A program made the position numbers and the translations under genes. Shown here one piece after another: positions 15,317 to 21,900 of a stretch of DNA of 27,315 nt; position 1 is the first letter of the stretch, and each line of letters starts with the position of its first letter. The notes beneath the pieces are model-generated. The model was not told the origin of the DNA, ran no database searches, and saw nothing but the letters and a program-made list of their open reading frames with translations. Source of the DNA: Bacillus massilioanorexius (lineage in GTDB: Bacteria > Bacillota > Bacilli > Bacillales > DSM-1321); the NCBI RefSeq assembly GCF_902374955.1, contig NZ_CABKRX010000086.1, positions 1 to 27,315 on the forward strand, read 5' to 3'.

Positions 15317-16213
15317 TTACTCTCTGGTATTTTGTATAAAAATGTTTGATAATGTACCAAGTTTATCAATTGTAACTTTTACCACATCACCATCTTTTAA
15401 CCATACCCTTTTCTCTTCAGGATAGCCCAAAATAACTCCTTCTGGCGTACCTGTCAAAATGACATCGCCTGGTTGAAGAGTAAAATATTCCGAAATATAA
15501 GTTATAAGTTCTCTACAACTGAAAATCATATCAGATGTATTAGATTTCTGACGAATTTCTCCATTTACATAAGAGGTTATATTTAAGTCGTCGGGATCCT
15601 CTATCTCATCCTTGCTCACCAAATATGGTCCAATTGGACAGAAACCATCACTTGTTTTACCAAGTAACCATTGAGAGCTTTGTGATTGTAAGTCACGTGC
15701 AGAAATATCATTTGCAATACAGTATCCATAAATAACTGAAAGGGCATCTTCTTTTTTAACATTTCTTGCCTTTTTCCCTATAATTATTGCTAATTCTGCT
15801 TCATAATCAACTTGTGATGAAGTATGAGGTAACATAATCTCTTTATCGTGAGCATTAATAGTATTATTAAATTTACTAAATATAATTGGGTTCGAAGGAA
15901 AAGGCAAATTACACTCCGTAGCATGCTTTTTATAGTTTAATCCAATACAAATTATTTTTTTAGGTTCAGGTACACTAGGACCATAATCAAGGGAAGTTTC
16001 TTCTAAAAATAAAGTTTCTTCCCTCAAAGATGCCGCAACTAGCTTAGATATTTCTTCATGCATATCTTCTATATTTATTAGATCATATACGGATAGAGGA
16101 ATATTGTTAATATAAGGAAATTTTGTCGAAGCCGCTTCAACATCTAAAATGCCTTTTTCAGTTTTAATTCCCAAAACCAAGCGTTTATCTTTATAAAAAG
16201 TAACTGAAATCAT
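15317..16213 (-). CDS. Fumarylacetoacetate hydrolase-family enzyme
   Basis: Metal-dependent enzymes of this fold hydrolyse, decarboxylate or isomerise 2-oxo acids in aromatic or sugar-acid breakdown. The 298-residue protein has a small N-terminal domain (about 1-80), then IICIGLNYKKHATE (87-100), the metal ligands in DYEAELAIIIGKKA (Glu138 and Glu140) and in CIANDISARDLQ (Asp169), WLLGKTSDGFCPIGPYLV, and the C-terminal GDVILTGTPEGV. I chose ATG 16213 because GGTGG lies about 7 nt upstream; an in-frame ATG at 16231 has no binding site. It is the last gene of the cassette, behind a terminator-like hairpin and a possible structured leader, so it may be transcribed separately. The substrate is not predictable from this sequence. 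Fumarylpyruvate- or oxaloacetate-type reactions are possible. Confidence 0.88.
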   Translation of the reverse strand: MISVTFYKDKRLVLGIKTEKGILDVEAASTKFPYINNIPLSVYDLINIEDMHEEISKLVAASLREETLFLEETSLDYGPSVPEPKKIICIGLNYKKHATECNLPFPSNPIIFSKFNNTINAHDKEIMLPHTSSQVDYEAELAIIIGKKARNVKKEDALSVIYGYCIANDISARDLQSQSSQWLLGKTSDGFCPIGPYLVSKDEIEDPDDLNITSYVNGEIRQKSNTSDMIFSCRELITYISEYFTLQPGDVILTGTPEGVILGYPEEKRVWLKDGDVVKVTIDKLGTLSNIFIQNTRE

Positions 16214-16342
16214 TCTTTTCCACCATCCCATTTTTCTAATACTTTAAATAAGTAAATAATTCTATATTTCCCAAAAACTTCACTAAGTTTTAAACTTTAT
16301 TTATTCATGATATAATCAATTTGACATCTGCACTTTAAAACA

Positions 16343-16424
16343 GCATGCATAAGGGGTTGTGACAGCTAATCTTCTGTCCGTAAAATGAAATGGAGTCGTC
16401 AGAGAAGACGTTAATCACCATGCA
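16343..16424. other. Possible structured leader of the FAH-family gene
   Basis: An 82-nt block, richer in GC than its surroundings, about 130 nt upstream of the start at 16213. It can form a three-way junction: ATGCAT with ATGCA at the ends, a hairpin GACAG ... CTGTC (16361-16378) and a hairpin CGTC AGAGAA GACG (16397-16410). An alternative long-range fold pairs GTGA with TCAC and TCTTCT with AGAAGA. I do not recognise the family. The remaining intergenic DNA here is AT-rich with nothing else evident. Confidence 0.4.
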
Positions 16425-16450
16425 GATATTCTTTGTTTATTTACAAACTA

Positions 16451-16491
16451 AATAAACAGAGCATTGCAACCCCTGCACGGGTTGAATGCTC
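16451..16491 (-). terminator. Terminator-like hairpin after the racemase-superfamily gene
   Basis: GAGCATTGCAACCC and GGGTTGAATGCTC (16459-16491) form a long stem around a 6-nt loop. On the minus strand a T-rich stretch (TGTTTATTT) follows. It lies 15 nt past the stop codon of the upstream gene. Confidence 0.75.
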
Positions 16492-16506
16492 CTAATAATG
16501 GTTATA

Positions 16507-17244
16507 CTAACTTTGATTTACACTTGAAAATACTTTACCCCAACCTTTAATAATACTAGGATCTAAATCCACTATTTTTAAACACTCCCACATAAGTACA
16601 TTAATAGTGTCATACATTGGCAAATTATATTTTTCTTCATAATATTCCACCTTATCTACCGCTGGAAAGTTAGTACACACCACACTTAAGGCATCCGCAG
16701 GTAACACAGACACCGCTTTAATTTGTTCTTCAATTCTCTCTTGGGTTACTAAACTAAAAGAACGGTTTACAGTCTGACCAAGCCCTGCCACATTAACTGT
16801 ATCCACATTACAATGCTTTTTATATTGTTCCACAATTAATTGGTTGATTTCTGATATATAAGGAGTAACAAGGTGCACAGCTTTAATATTATGCTCTTTA
16901 AATGCTCTTACTTGAGATAACATTGAAGTAGTAGCGGGTATACCTGTTCTTTTTGTTATCGCTTTGCAAAGTTCTTGATCAACCTCGAAGCCAAGCCATC
17001 CACCCGATGTTCCATTCCAAGCTATTACATCTACTTCCGCATGAGCTAATAATTCCGCTGCCTTTAACATCGGCTCAAAATCAAATTGACTTAAAGCATC
17101 TTGTTCTAATGATATTTTAGTAACCTCAAAACGGGAAAAGTGGCAAGTTACTTCAGGGACATCGCACAACAATTTAGAACAAATTGGCTCTAGTATCGTA
17201 TTTGATGAAGGTGTAAGCATACCAATTTTTTTAGGTTCATTCAT
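16507..17244 (-). CDS. Asp/Glu racemase-superfamily enzyme, arylmalonate decarboxylase/maleate isomerase-like
   Basis: A 245-residue enzyme of the superfamily that uses one or two active-site cysteines to (de)protonate carbanions. The N-terminal IGMLTPSSNTILEP is typical of the maleate cis-trans isomerase/arylmalonate decarboxylase branch. The first active-site position reads WNGTSGGW (Gly78-Thr79-Ser80), without the cysteine of maleate isomerases and racemases. The second cysteine is present in VVCTNFPAVD (Cys190). A Gly-Thr-Ser plus a single Cys is the arrangement known for arylmalonate decarboxylase. The ATG lies 9 nt after GAGGAGG and 25 nt after the MFS gene, so the two are co-transcribed. 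The reaction could be decarboxylation of a substituted malonate or a related isomerisation; the sequence does not settle it. Confidence 0.82.
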   Translation of the reverse strand: MNEPKKIGMLTPSSNTILEPICSKLLCDVPEVTCHFSRFEVTKISLEQDALSQFDFEPMLKAAELLAHAEVDVIAWNGTSGGWLGFEVDQELCKAITKRTGIPATTSMLSQVRAFKEHNIKAVHLVTPYISEINQLIVEQYKKHCNVDTVNVAGLGQTVNRSFSLVTQERIEEQIKAVSVLPADALSVVCTNFPAVDKVEYYEEKYNLPMYDTINVLMWECLKIVDLDPSIIKGWGKVFSSVNQS

Positions 17245-17269
17245 TATTTAAATCCTCCTCGTATTATAT

Positions 17270-18604
17270 TTAGTTTACGCTGCCAATTTTTTTATTATAG
17301 TTAATTATGCTTGATACAAAAGCTAAAAGAAGACCTGCTGCAACAAATACCATGAGTGCTAAGAAATACGAATCCGTTATCGATACGATAAGACCAATGT
17401 AGATTGGCGTTATAATTCCTGCAATATTACCCGCAAAGTTCATGCATCCCCCAATCGTACCAACATGTTCACGCTGTGAGATTGCTGCAGGTACGCTCCA
17501 ATATAAACCTCCCCAACGAAGAAAGAATAAAGCAAATGATAGAGTGGTAATTGCCATCGTTACCGAGCTAGATTTACTCAACAAGAAAATAGAAAGCGCT
17601 GTCATAATTCCTGCAATTGATAACATCGTTCTCATTACTGTGTTAAAGTTACCCCCCTTATCTCGCCATTTATCAGTAATCCACCCCCCGATGATTTCCC
17701 CTATAAATCCAGAGCCAAAGATAATTAAAATGGACCCTCCGATTGCATTAATATTCAAATTCTGTGTTTTAGCCAGATAAGATGGTCCCCATGTCATTAA
17801 TCCGTAAAAAACAGTGTTAAACGAAAACCATCCTAAACACATACACCAGAAATTACGGGCGGTTAAGTAATCTTTTACACCAACCTTTATACCATTTACA
17901 TTACGTCTATGCTCTTCATATTCTTCTTCAAGTGCTTTTCTAATATGTTCACGTTCAGCTTCATTAACGCTTGAGTTACCATTTGGACCACCTTTAATAA
18001 CTCGCCAAACCAACCATGCTATTATAATAGTTAAGATACCAGCACCAATTAGAGCACCACGCCATCCACCGAACCATGCCATAAATGCAATAATAATAGG
18101 CCCTCCGACTGCTGTTCCTAATGGTGCACCACTGTCAATTATCGTGGCACCACGACCTCTTTCTTTTGAACTTAACCAAATTGCTTGTAGTTTTGAACTC
18201 CCAGGCATTACTGGAGCTTCTGTAATGCCTAGTAAAACACGAAGAAACATTAGTGATTTTGCACCAGTTATAAAACCTGTTGCCGTTTGAACAATTCCCC
18301 AGGCAAGTGCAGCGCCGTACACAATTTTATCTGGGCGATATTTATCAGCTAACCACCCTGATGGTACTTGCATAAGTGCGTAACCCCAGAAAAAAGAGCT
18401 TAGTATTAAACCAACAATTGCAGGATCTAAAGCTAAATCCTTTTGTATCTCTGGCATAGCAATTGATAGTACTGCACGATCAACATAGTTAATTGTCACG
18501 AGAAGAAGAAGCATTATAAACACTCGCCAACGCACATTCGTTGGCTTTGCAGTCAAATGTTTTTGTGGTTCTAATACTTTTTGACTAGCGTTACCTTTTT
18601 GCAT
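17270..18604 (-). CDS. MFS transporter, anion:cation symporter (ACS) type
   Basis: A 444-residue membrane protein with about twelve hydrophobic segments. The N-terminus after a short polar leader carries INYVDRAVLSIAMPEIQKDL and the next part FFWGYALMQVPSGWLADKYRPDK, both typical of the ACS family (organic acids such as glucarate, hexuronates, tartrate and aromatic acids). A long charged loop between helices 6 and 7 (about 205-235) and ISQREHVGTIGG with NFAGNIAGIITPIYIG in the second half also fit. The ATG is 6 nt after GGAGG. It lies between the GntR regulator and the decarboxylase/isomerase-like gene, so it probably imports the substrate of that enzyme. The substrate is unknown. Confidence 0.9.
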   Translation of the reverse strand: MQKGNASQKVLEPQKHLTAKPTNVRWRVFIMLLLLVTINYVDRAVLSIAMPEIQKDLALDPAIVGLILSSFFWGYALMQVPSGWLADKYRPDKIVYGAALAWGIVQTATGFITGAKSLMFLRVLLGITEAPVMPGSSKLQAIWLSSKERGRGATIIDSGAPLGTAVGGPIIIAFMAWFGGWRGALIGAGILTIIIAWLVWRVIKGGPNGNSSVNEAEREHIRKALEEEYEEHRRNVNGIKVGVKDYLTARNFWCMCLGWFSFNTVFYGLMTWGPSYLAKTQNLNINAIGGSILIIFGSGFIGEIIGGWITDKWRDKGGNFNTVMRTMLSIAGIMTALSIFLLSKSSSVTMAITTLSFALFFLRWGGLYWSVPAAISQREHVGTIGGCMNFAGNIAGIITPIYIGLIVSITDSYFLALMVFVAAGLLLAFVSSIINYNKKIGSVN

Positions 18605-18845
18605 AAAAAGCCTCCTTTTTTAACTAACAATGTGTTTTGATCTAAATTACTCCTATATCGAAATGAAACAAATCACCTCCTTAAATATAAAGGACAAACA
18701 CACATTAATAGGGCTCGACACGGAACAGCTTTTATGCCTAAAAATAGCACTACTTAATATTCAGTTTTTATAAAAAAATGCTTCGATCTACGTACTTGTT
18801 CCTCGCACTGTAAACCATTTTGATTTTTTAAACGTGAAAATAGAT
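18605..18845. other. Intergenic leader of the MFS gene with an extra strong SD-like site
   Basis: The stretch holds AAGGAGGTGATT on the minus strand (18671-18682), an 11-12 nt complement to the 16S rRNA 3' end, about 70 nt before the MFS start. Four nt after its core a TTG opens a frame of nine codons ending TAG. It could be a leader peptide or a ribosome standby site. A single TGTCG half-site near 18715 resembles the GntR operator candidate. No terminator hairpin after gntR is evident. Confidence 0.4.
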
Positions 18846-19553
18846 TTAGTAAAAATGAAGAAAGTCTTCCTTATGTAAATTATGTTTATTCCCAAAAATT
18901 TCTCTTAAATGTATTAAATCGTTTTTCATATGATTTTGCATAGCCTTATATGCTTTTTCTTGTTCCTTATTCACAATATGATTAAAGATTTCTTGGTGCT
19001 CGTAAAAAACATTCCATTCTCTATTTTCACCTTGAAAATTTAAAACTCTGTAATAATGACTTAAAGATTTTAAATCACTTAGCTGTTTATTCAATCTTCT
19101 GTTTTGACTGTATTTCATGATTAAATCATGGAATCTTGCATTTTCTTCAATTACTTTATCTTTTTTTTCTTCATTATAGTTTTCGAGATATGCTCTACTT
19201 TTTACAAGAGTACTTTCAATTTCTTCTATTTCTGATTTTGTTGCCAATCTCGTTGTTAAACTAGCAGCTAAAGACTCCAGAACAATTCGGCATTGATAAA
19301 TATCTTCTATATCCTTAATAGTTGGTTTGTACACCGTAATTCTTGATTTTTCATTTATCTCTAGTAAACCTTCTTTTTCTAAAGCTCTCACAGCTTCACG
19401 AACTGGACTGCGACTGATATTTAATTCTCTAGCTATTCTAGCTTCATAAATACCATCTCCTGGTTTTAATACACCTTTTACAATCATCTCTCTTATCGAA
19501 TGATAAACTTGATCATAATATCTCATTGGTTTTTCTATAGAAAAAGTATCCAT
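18846..19553 (-). CDS. GntR-family transcriptional regulator, FCD (FadR) subfamily
   Basis: A 235-residue DNA-binding regulator. Residues about 10-75 form the GntR winged helix-turn-helix (PGDGIYEARIARELNISRSPVREAVRALEKEGLL). Residues about 85-215 form the all-helical FCD effector domain, with its metal/ligand residues suggested by the R at QCRIVLE, the D and H in ENARFHDLIM, and the later histidines in YEHQEIFNHI. FCD regulators respond mainly to organic acids. ATG 19553 lies 6 nt after AAAGGAGAG; an ATG at 19601 upstream lacks a site. It heads the cassette and probably controls the MFS gene downstream, and perhaps itself through a palindrome in its leader. Confidence 0.92.
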   Translation of the reverse strand: MDTFSIEKPMRYYDQVYHSIREMIVKGVLKPGDGIYEARIARELNISRSPVREAVRALEKEGLLEINEKSRITVYKPTIKDIEDIYQCRIVLESLAASLTTRLATKSEIEEIESTLVKSRAYLENYNEEKKDKVIEENARFHDLIMKYSQNRRLNKQLSDLKSLSHYYRVLNFQGENREWNVFYEHQEIFNHIVNKEQEKAYKAMQNHMKNDLIHLREIFGNKHNLHKEDFLHFY

Positions 19554-19568
19554 AGTTCTCTCCTTTCT

Positions 19569-19583
19569 TGTCGTCTGTCGACA
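19569..19583. promoter_or_regulatory. Candidate GntR operator palindrome
   Basis: A perfect inverted repeat TGTCG-TCTGT-CGACA in the 5' leader of the gntR gene, 16 nt before its start codon and downstream of the predicted promoter. Size and spacing suit a dimeric GntR protein, so autoregulation is plausible. Confidence 0.5.
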
Positions 19584-19857
19584 CTTATTCCTAATGTTCA
19601 TTAAAAAATCAAAGAAACTCTCATATTTGTTGTTTTATAAACAACGACGTTTCTTCCATTTATTTACTAAAGAATATCATCCTGAGCTAATAATTTCAAT
19701 AGTTTTTTTAATTTTCCGAAAATTAAAAATTTTAAAAAGTATATTGTTCTACCTTAGTAGACCTTTGTTTCTATGCTTTAATTACATGATATTTTCCCAA
19801 CTCTTTTTAAATAAATGCAATACAATAATATATGTTATGTACGAGTTTCGACACAAT
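19584..19857. other. AT-rich intergenic region between aspB and gntR
   Basis: Very AT-rich DNA that holds the predicted gntR promoter (19671-19699) and a small hairpin TTGTTT-ATA-AAACAA near 19633-19647. A frame on the plus strand covers it but has no binding site and a biased, low-complexity composition, so I do not call a gene. Confidence 0.5.
19671..19699 (-). promoter_or_regulatory. Probable sigma-A promoter of the gntR gene
   Basis: TTGAAA (-35, 19694-19699) and TATTCT (-10, 19671-19676) with a 17-nt spacer. Transcription would start near 19664, leaving a leader of about 110 nt that contains the palindrome at 19569-19583. Confidence 0.6.
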
Positions 19858-19886
19858 AAAAAAGCTAAGCTTTCGCTTAGCTTTTT
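19858..19886 (-). terminator. Terminator after aspB
   Basis: GCTAAGC (19864-19870) and GCTTAGC (19875-19881) around a TTTC loop, with A-run and T-run on either side. It could end transcription in both directions; on the minus strand it follows the aspB stop closely. Confidence 0.9.
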
Positions 19887-19892
19887 CATTTA

Positions 19893-21077
19893 TTATTTCA
19901 TTTTTGTTTGAACAAAATTAGCCATTCGTGATACTGCACTTTCTAATAAGTCTAGTGAAGTTGCATATGATAAGCGAATATTATCTGGTGCACCAAATCC
20001 TGATCCTGGAATTACAGCTACTAATGCTTCTTCAAGTAATGCAGCAACAAATTCATCTACATTATTGTAGCCTGTAGCTAGTGCAGCTTCCTTAACATTT
20101 GGGAATAAGTAAAATGCACCTTTTGGTTTAATACAAGTAACACCCGGAATAGCTACTAATTGATCATAAATTGTATTCAAACGCTCTTCAAATGCTTTTC
20201 TCATTTCTTCAACAGCATCTTGAGGACCATCATATGCAGCAATGGCACCGTATTGAGCAGTTGTTGTTGGATTAGAAGTACTGTGGCTTGCAAGGTTTGT
20301 CATTGCTTTTACAATTTTTTCATTACCAGCAGCATAACCAATTCTCCAACCTGTCATGCTATGTGATTTTGAAACACCATTTATTATAATAGTATTTTCT
20401 TTTAATTCTGGAGATAGCTGAGCAATTGATACATGCTCATTACCATCATATATAAGTTTTTCATAAATTTCATCTGAAACGATTAGAATGTTATGCTTTA
20501 AGCAAACTTCTCCAATCTTAGCCAATTCATCCGCTGAATATAGCATCCCTGTTGGATTACTTGGCGAGTTAATGATAATAGCTTTCGTTTTCTCAGTTAC
20601 AAGTGCTTCAATTACCTCTGGTGTTACTTTAAATGAGTTACTTTCCAATCCTTCACAATATACAGGTACTCCATCTGCAAGTTTCACTTGTTCAGGATAG
20701 CTAACCCAATAAGGTGTTGGAATAATAACTTCATCACCTTCGTCTAAAATGGCTTGGAATAAAGTATAAAGAACATGCTTAGCTCCAAGACCAACAATAA
20801 TTTCTGAAGGCTTGTAATCTAATCCTTGGTCTCTTTTTAATTTCGCTATGATAGCTTCCTTTAGCTTAGGTAATCCTGCAGAAGGTGTATATTTGGTAAA
20901 TCCTTCATTCATAGAAGCTGTAGCAGCATCAATGATATGCTGCGGAGTATTGAAATCAGGTTCCCCTGCTCCAAGACCAATTATATCAAGCCCTTGTGCC
21001 TTGAGCTCCTTTGCTTTTGCAGTAATTGCTAATGTTGTTGATGGTGTAAGAGCTTGAACACGTTTTGCCAGTATCAT
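19893..21077 (-). CDS. aspB: Aspartate aminotransferase AspB
   Basis: A PLP-dependent transaminase linking aspartate/oxaloacetate and glutamate/2-oxoglutarate. The 394-residue protein is of the type I-gamma family, very close to B. subtilis AspB (393 residues). It starts MILAKRVQALTPSTTLAIT and has GLGAGEPDFNTPQHI (34-48), the PLP lysine in NGVSKSHSMTGWRIGY (Lys237), NPTG at 174-177 and SDEIYEKL (201-208). The C-terminal RLSYATS supplies the carboxylate-binding arginine. The ATG follows GGGGGAG by 8 nt, 23 nt after ypmB. In B. subtilis asnS is the next gene; here a terminator and 15 kb of accessory genes follow. Confidence 0.95.
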   Translation of the reverse strand: MILAKRVQALTPSTTLAITAKAKELKAQGLDIIGLGAGEPDFNTPQHIIDAATASMNEGFTKYTPSAGLPKLKEAIIAKLKRDQGLDYKPSEIIVGLGAKHVLYTLFQAILDEGDEVIIPTPYWVSYPEQVKLADGVPVYCEGLESNSFKVTPEVIEALVTEKTKAIIINSPSNPTGMLYSADELAKIGEVCLKHNILIVSDEIYEKLIYDGNEHVSIAQLSPELKENTIIINGVSKSHSMTGWRIGYAAGNEKIVKAMTNLASHSTSNPTTTAQYGAIAAYDGPQDAVEEMRKAFEERLNTIYDQLVAIPGVTCIKPKGAFYLFPNVKEAALATGYNNVDEFVAALLEEALVAVIPGSGFGAPDNIRLSYATSLDLLESAVSRMANFVQTKMK

Positions 21078-21100
21078 ACTTAATACTCCCCCTAGTTATG

Positions 21101-21580
21101 TTAAATACCTATATATTTTGTTAACGATTCTCCGGTTAGAAAATCGAAATAATAATAATGTAATCGGTCTTTATGATCTTTAATAGTAACTTCCCATAAA
21201 GCAACCTTACTTTCCATTCCTAGCTTAATCGAGATGATTTCGTCTGGTTGATACGAATGTTCCACAATCTTTGTAATCTCTTTCTTTGAAACACCTGAAG
21301 AATACTTCTTCTTAACAATTGAATGATCTTTACGATCTTTAGGAATCCATAATACCTGTTGGACACCTTTTTTATCCTTACCTACAACTACGGAATAAAC
21401 TTCTTTTCCATGATATAAATAAAAATCACTAACAGTAGTGAGGCCACCTTCACTTTTTGCTATATTTATGGCTCTTTCTTCTTCATTATTGGCATAATCC
21501 ATACCTACAAGAAAGCTCGCTATGACATAACCAATTATAATGATAAGTAAAAAGCTAATTGCTAAAATCCATTTTTTCAA
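21101..21580 (-). CDS. ypmB: YpmB-like membrane-anchored protein
   Basis: A protein of about 159 residues with one N-terminal transmembrane helix (KKWILAISFLLIIIIGYVIA) and an extracellular part of two PepSY-like segments (about 40-90 and 105-155, ending YFDFLTGESLTKYIG). YpmB of B. subtilis, in the same place before aspB, has this architecture; its function is not established. The start is uncertain: a TTG at 21580 (LKKWIL, matching the start of YpmB) and a GTG at 21589 are both in frame, and both have weak ribosome binding sites (AGTGAGTGG). I prefer TTG. Confidence 0.85.
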   Translation of the reverse strand: MKKWILAISFLLIIIIGYVIASFLVGMDYANNEEERAINIAKSEGGLTTVSDFYLYHGKEVYSVVVGKDKKGVQQVLWIPKDRKDHSIVKKKYSSGVSKKEITKIVEHSYQPDEIISIKLGMESKVALWEVTIKDHKDRLHYYYFDFLTGESLTKYIGI

Positions 21581-21604
21581 TAAAACCACTCACTTTATGT
21601 TCTA

Positions 21605-21805
21605 TAAATCGTTAAATTAACTGTTTCTGATCTCACAATCTAGTGAAAGTCCAAATACTAACAAATCAAATAATTACTATCTATTCAGTACATCCACCAC
21701 TTTATATAAATCAGGTTGATATTGAACTTTTTCAATCGAATGGTTTACTTACATTCCATATACCTTCTGGTAATAGAAGATTTTGTCATAACAATATTGT
21801 CTTGA
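21605..21805 (-). pseudogene. ypmA: Decayed ypmA relic
   Basis: On the minus strand around 21680-21745 one frame reads IEKVQYQPDLYKVVDVLNR and then meets TAG TAA (21674-21679). After the stops the same frame goes on with LLVFGLSLD before another stop. This follows the small protein YpmA of Bacillus (about 55 residues, with DLYKxVDVLNRTLK ... LMFGLxLDE), which lies in exactly this place between dinG and ypmB. The upstream end is also broken by a stop codon (TAA near 21754). So ypmA has been inactivated here by nonsense and probably frameshift changes, unless the sequence contains errors. Confidence 0.75.
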
Positions 21806-21900
21806 CTATTTTAAATGCAGAAACCGCATTAACGACTCTTTCAATATTATAACAGTTTTTTTGTTAGAAAAATAAAATTTCATCAAAAAATTATTATTCA

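Noticed and set aside
19594..19911. Plus-strand open frame of 105 codons between aspB and gntR
   Set aside because: Low-complexity, Phe/Leu/Lys-rich translation of AT-rich DNA, crosses the aspB terminator and has no binding site.
21643..21852. Plus-strand open frame of 69 codons
   Set aside because: Lies antisense over the ypmA relic, has no binding site and resembles no family; the minus-strand YpmA-like pieces explain the region better.
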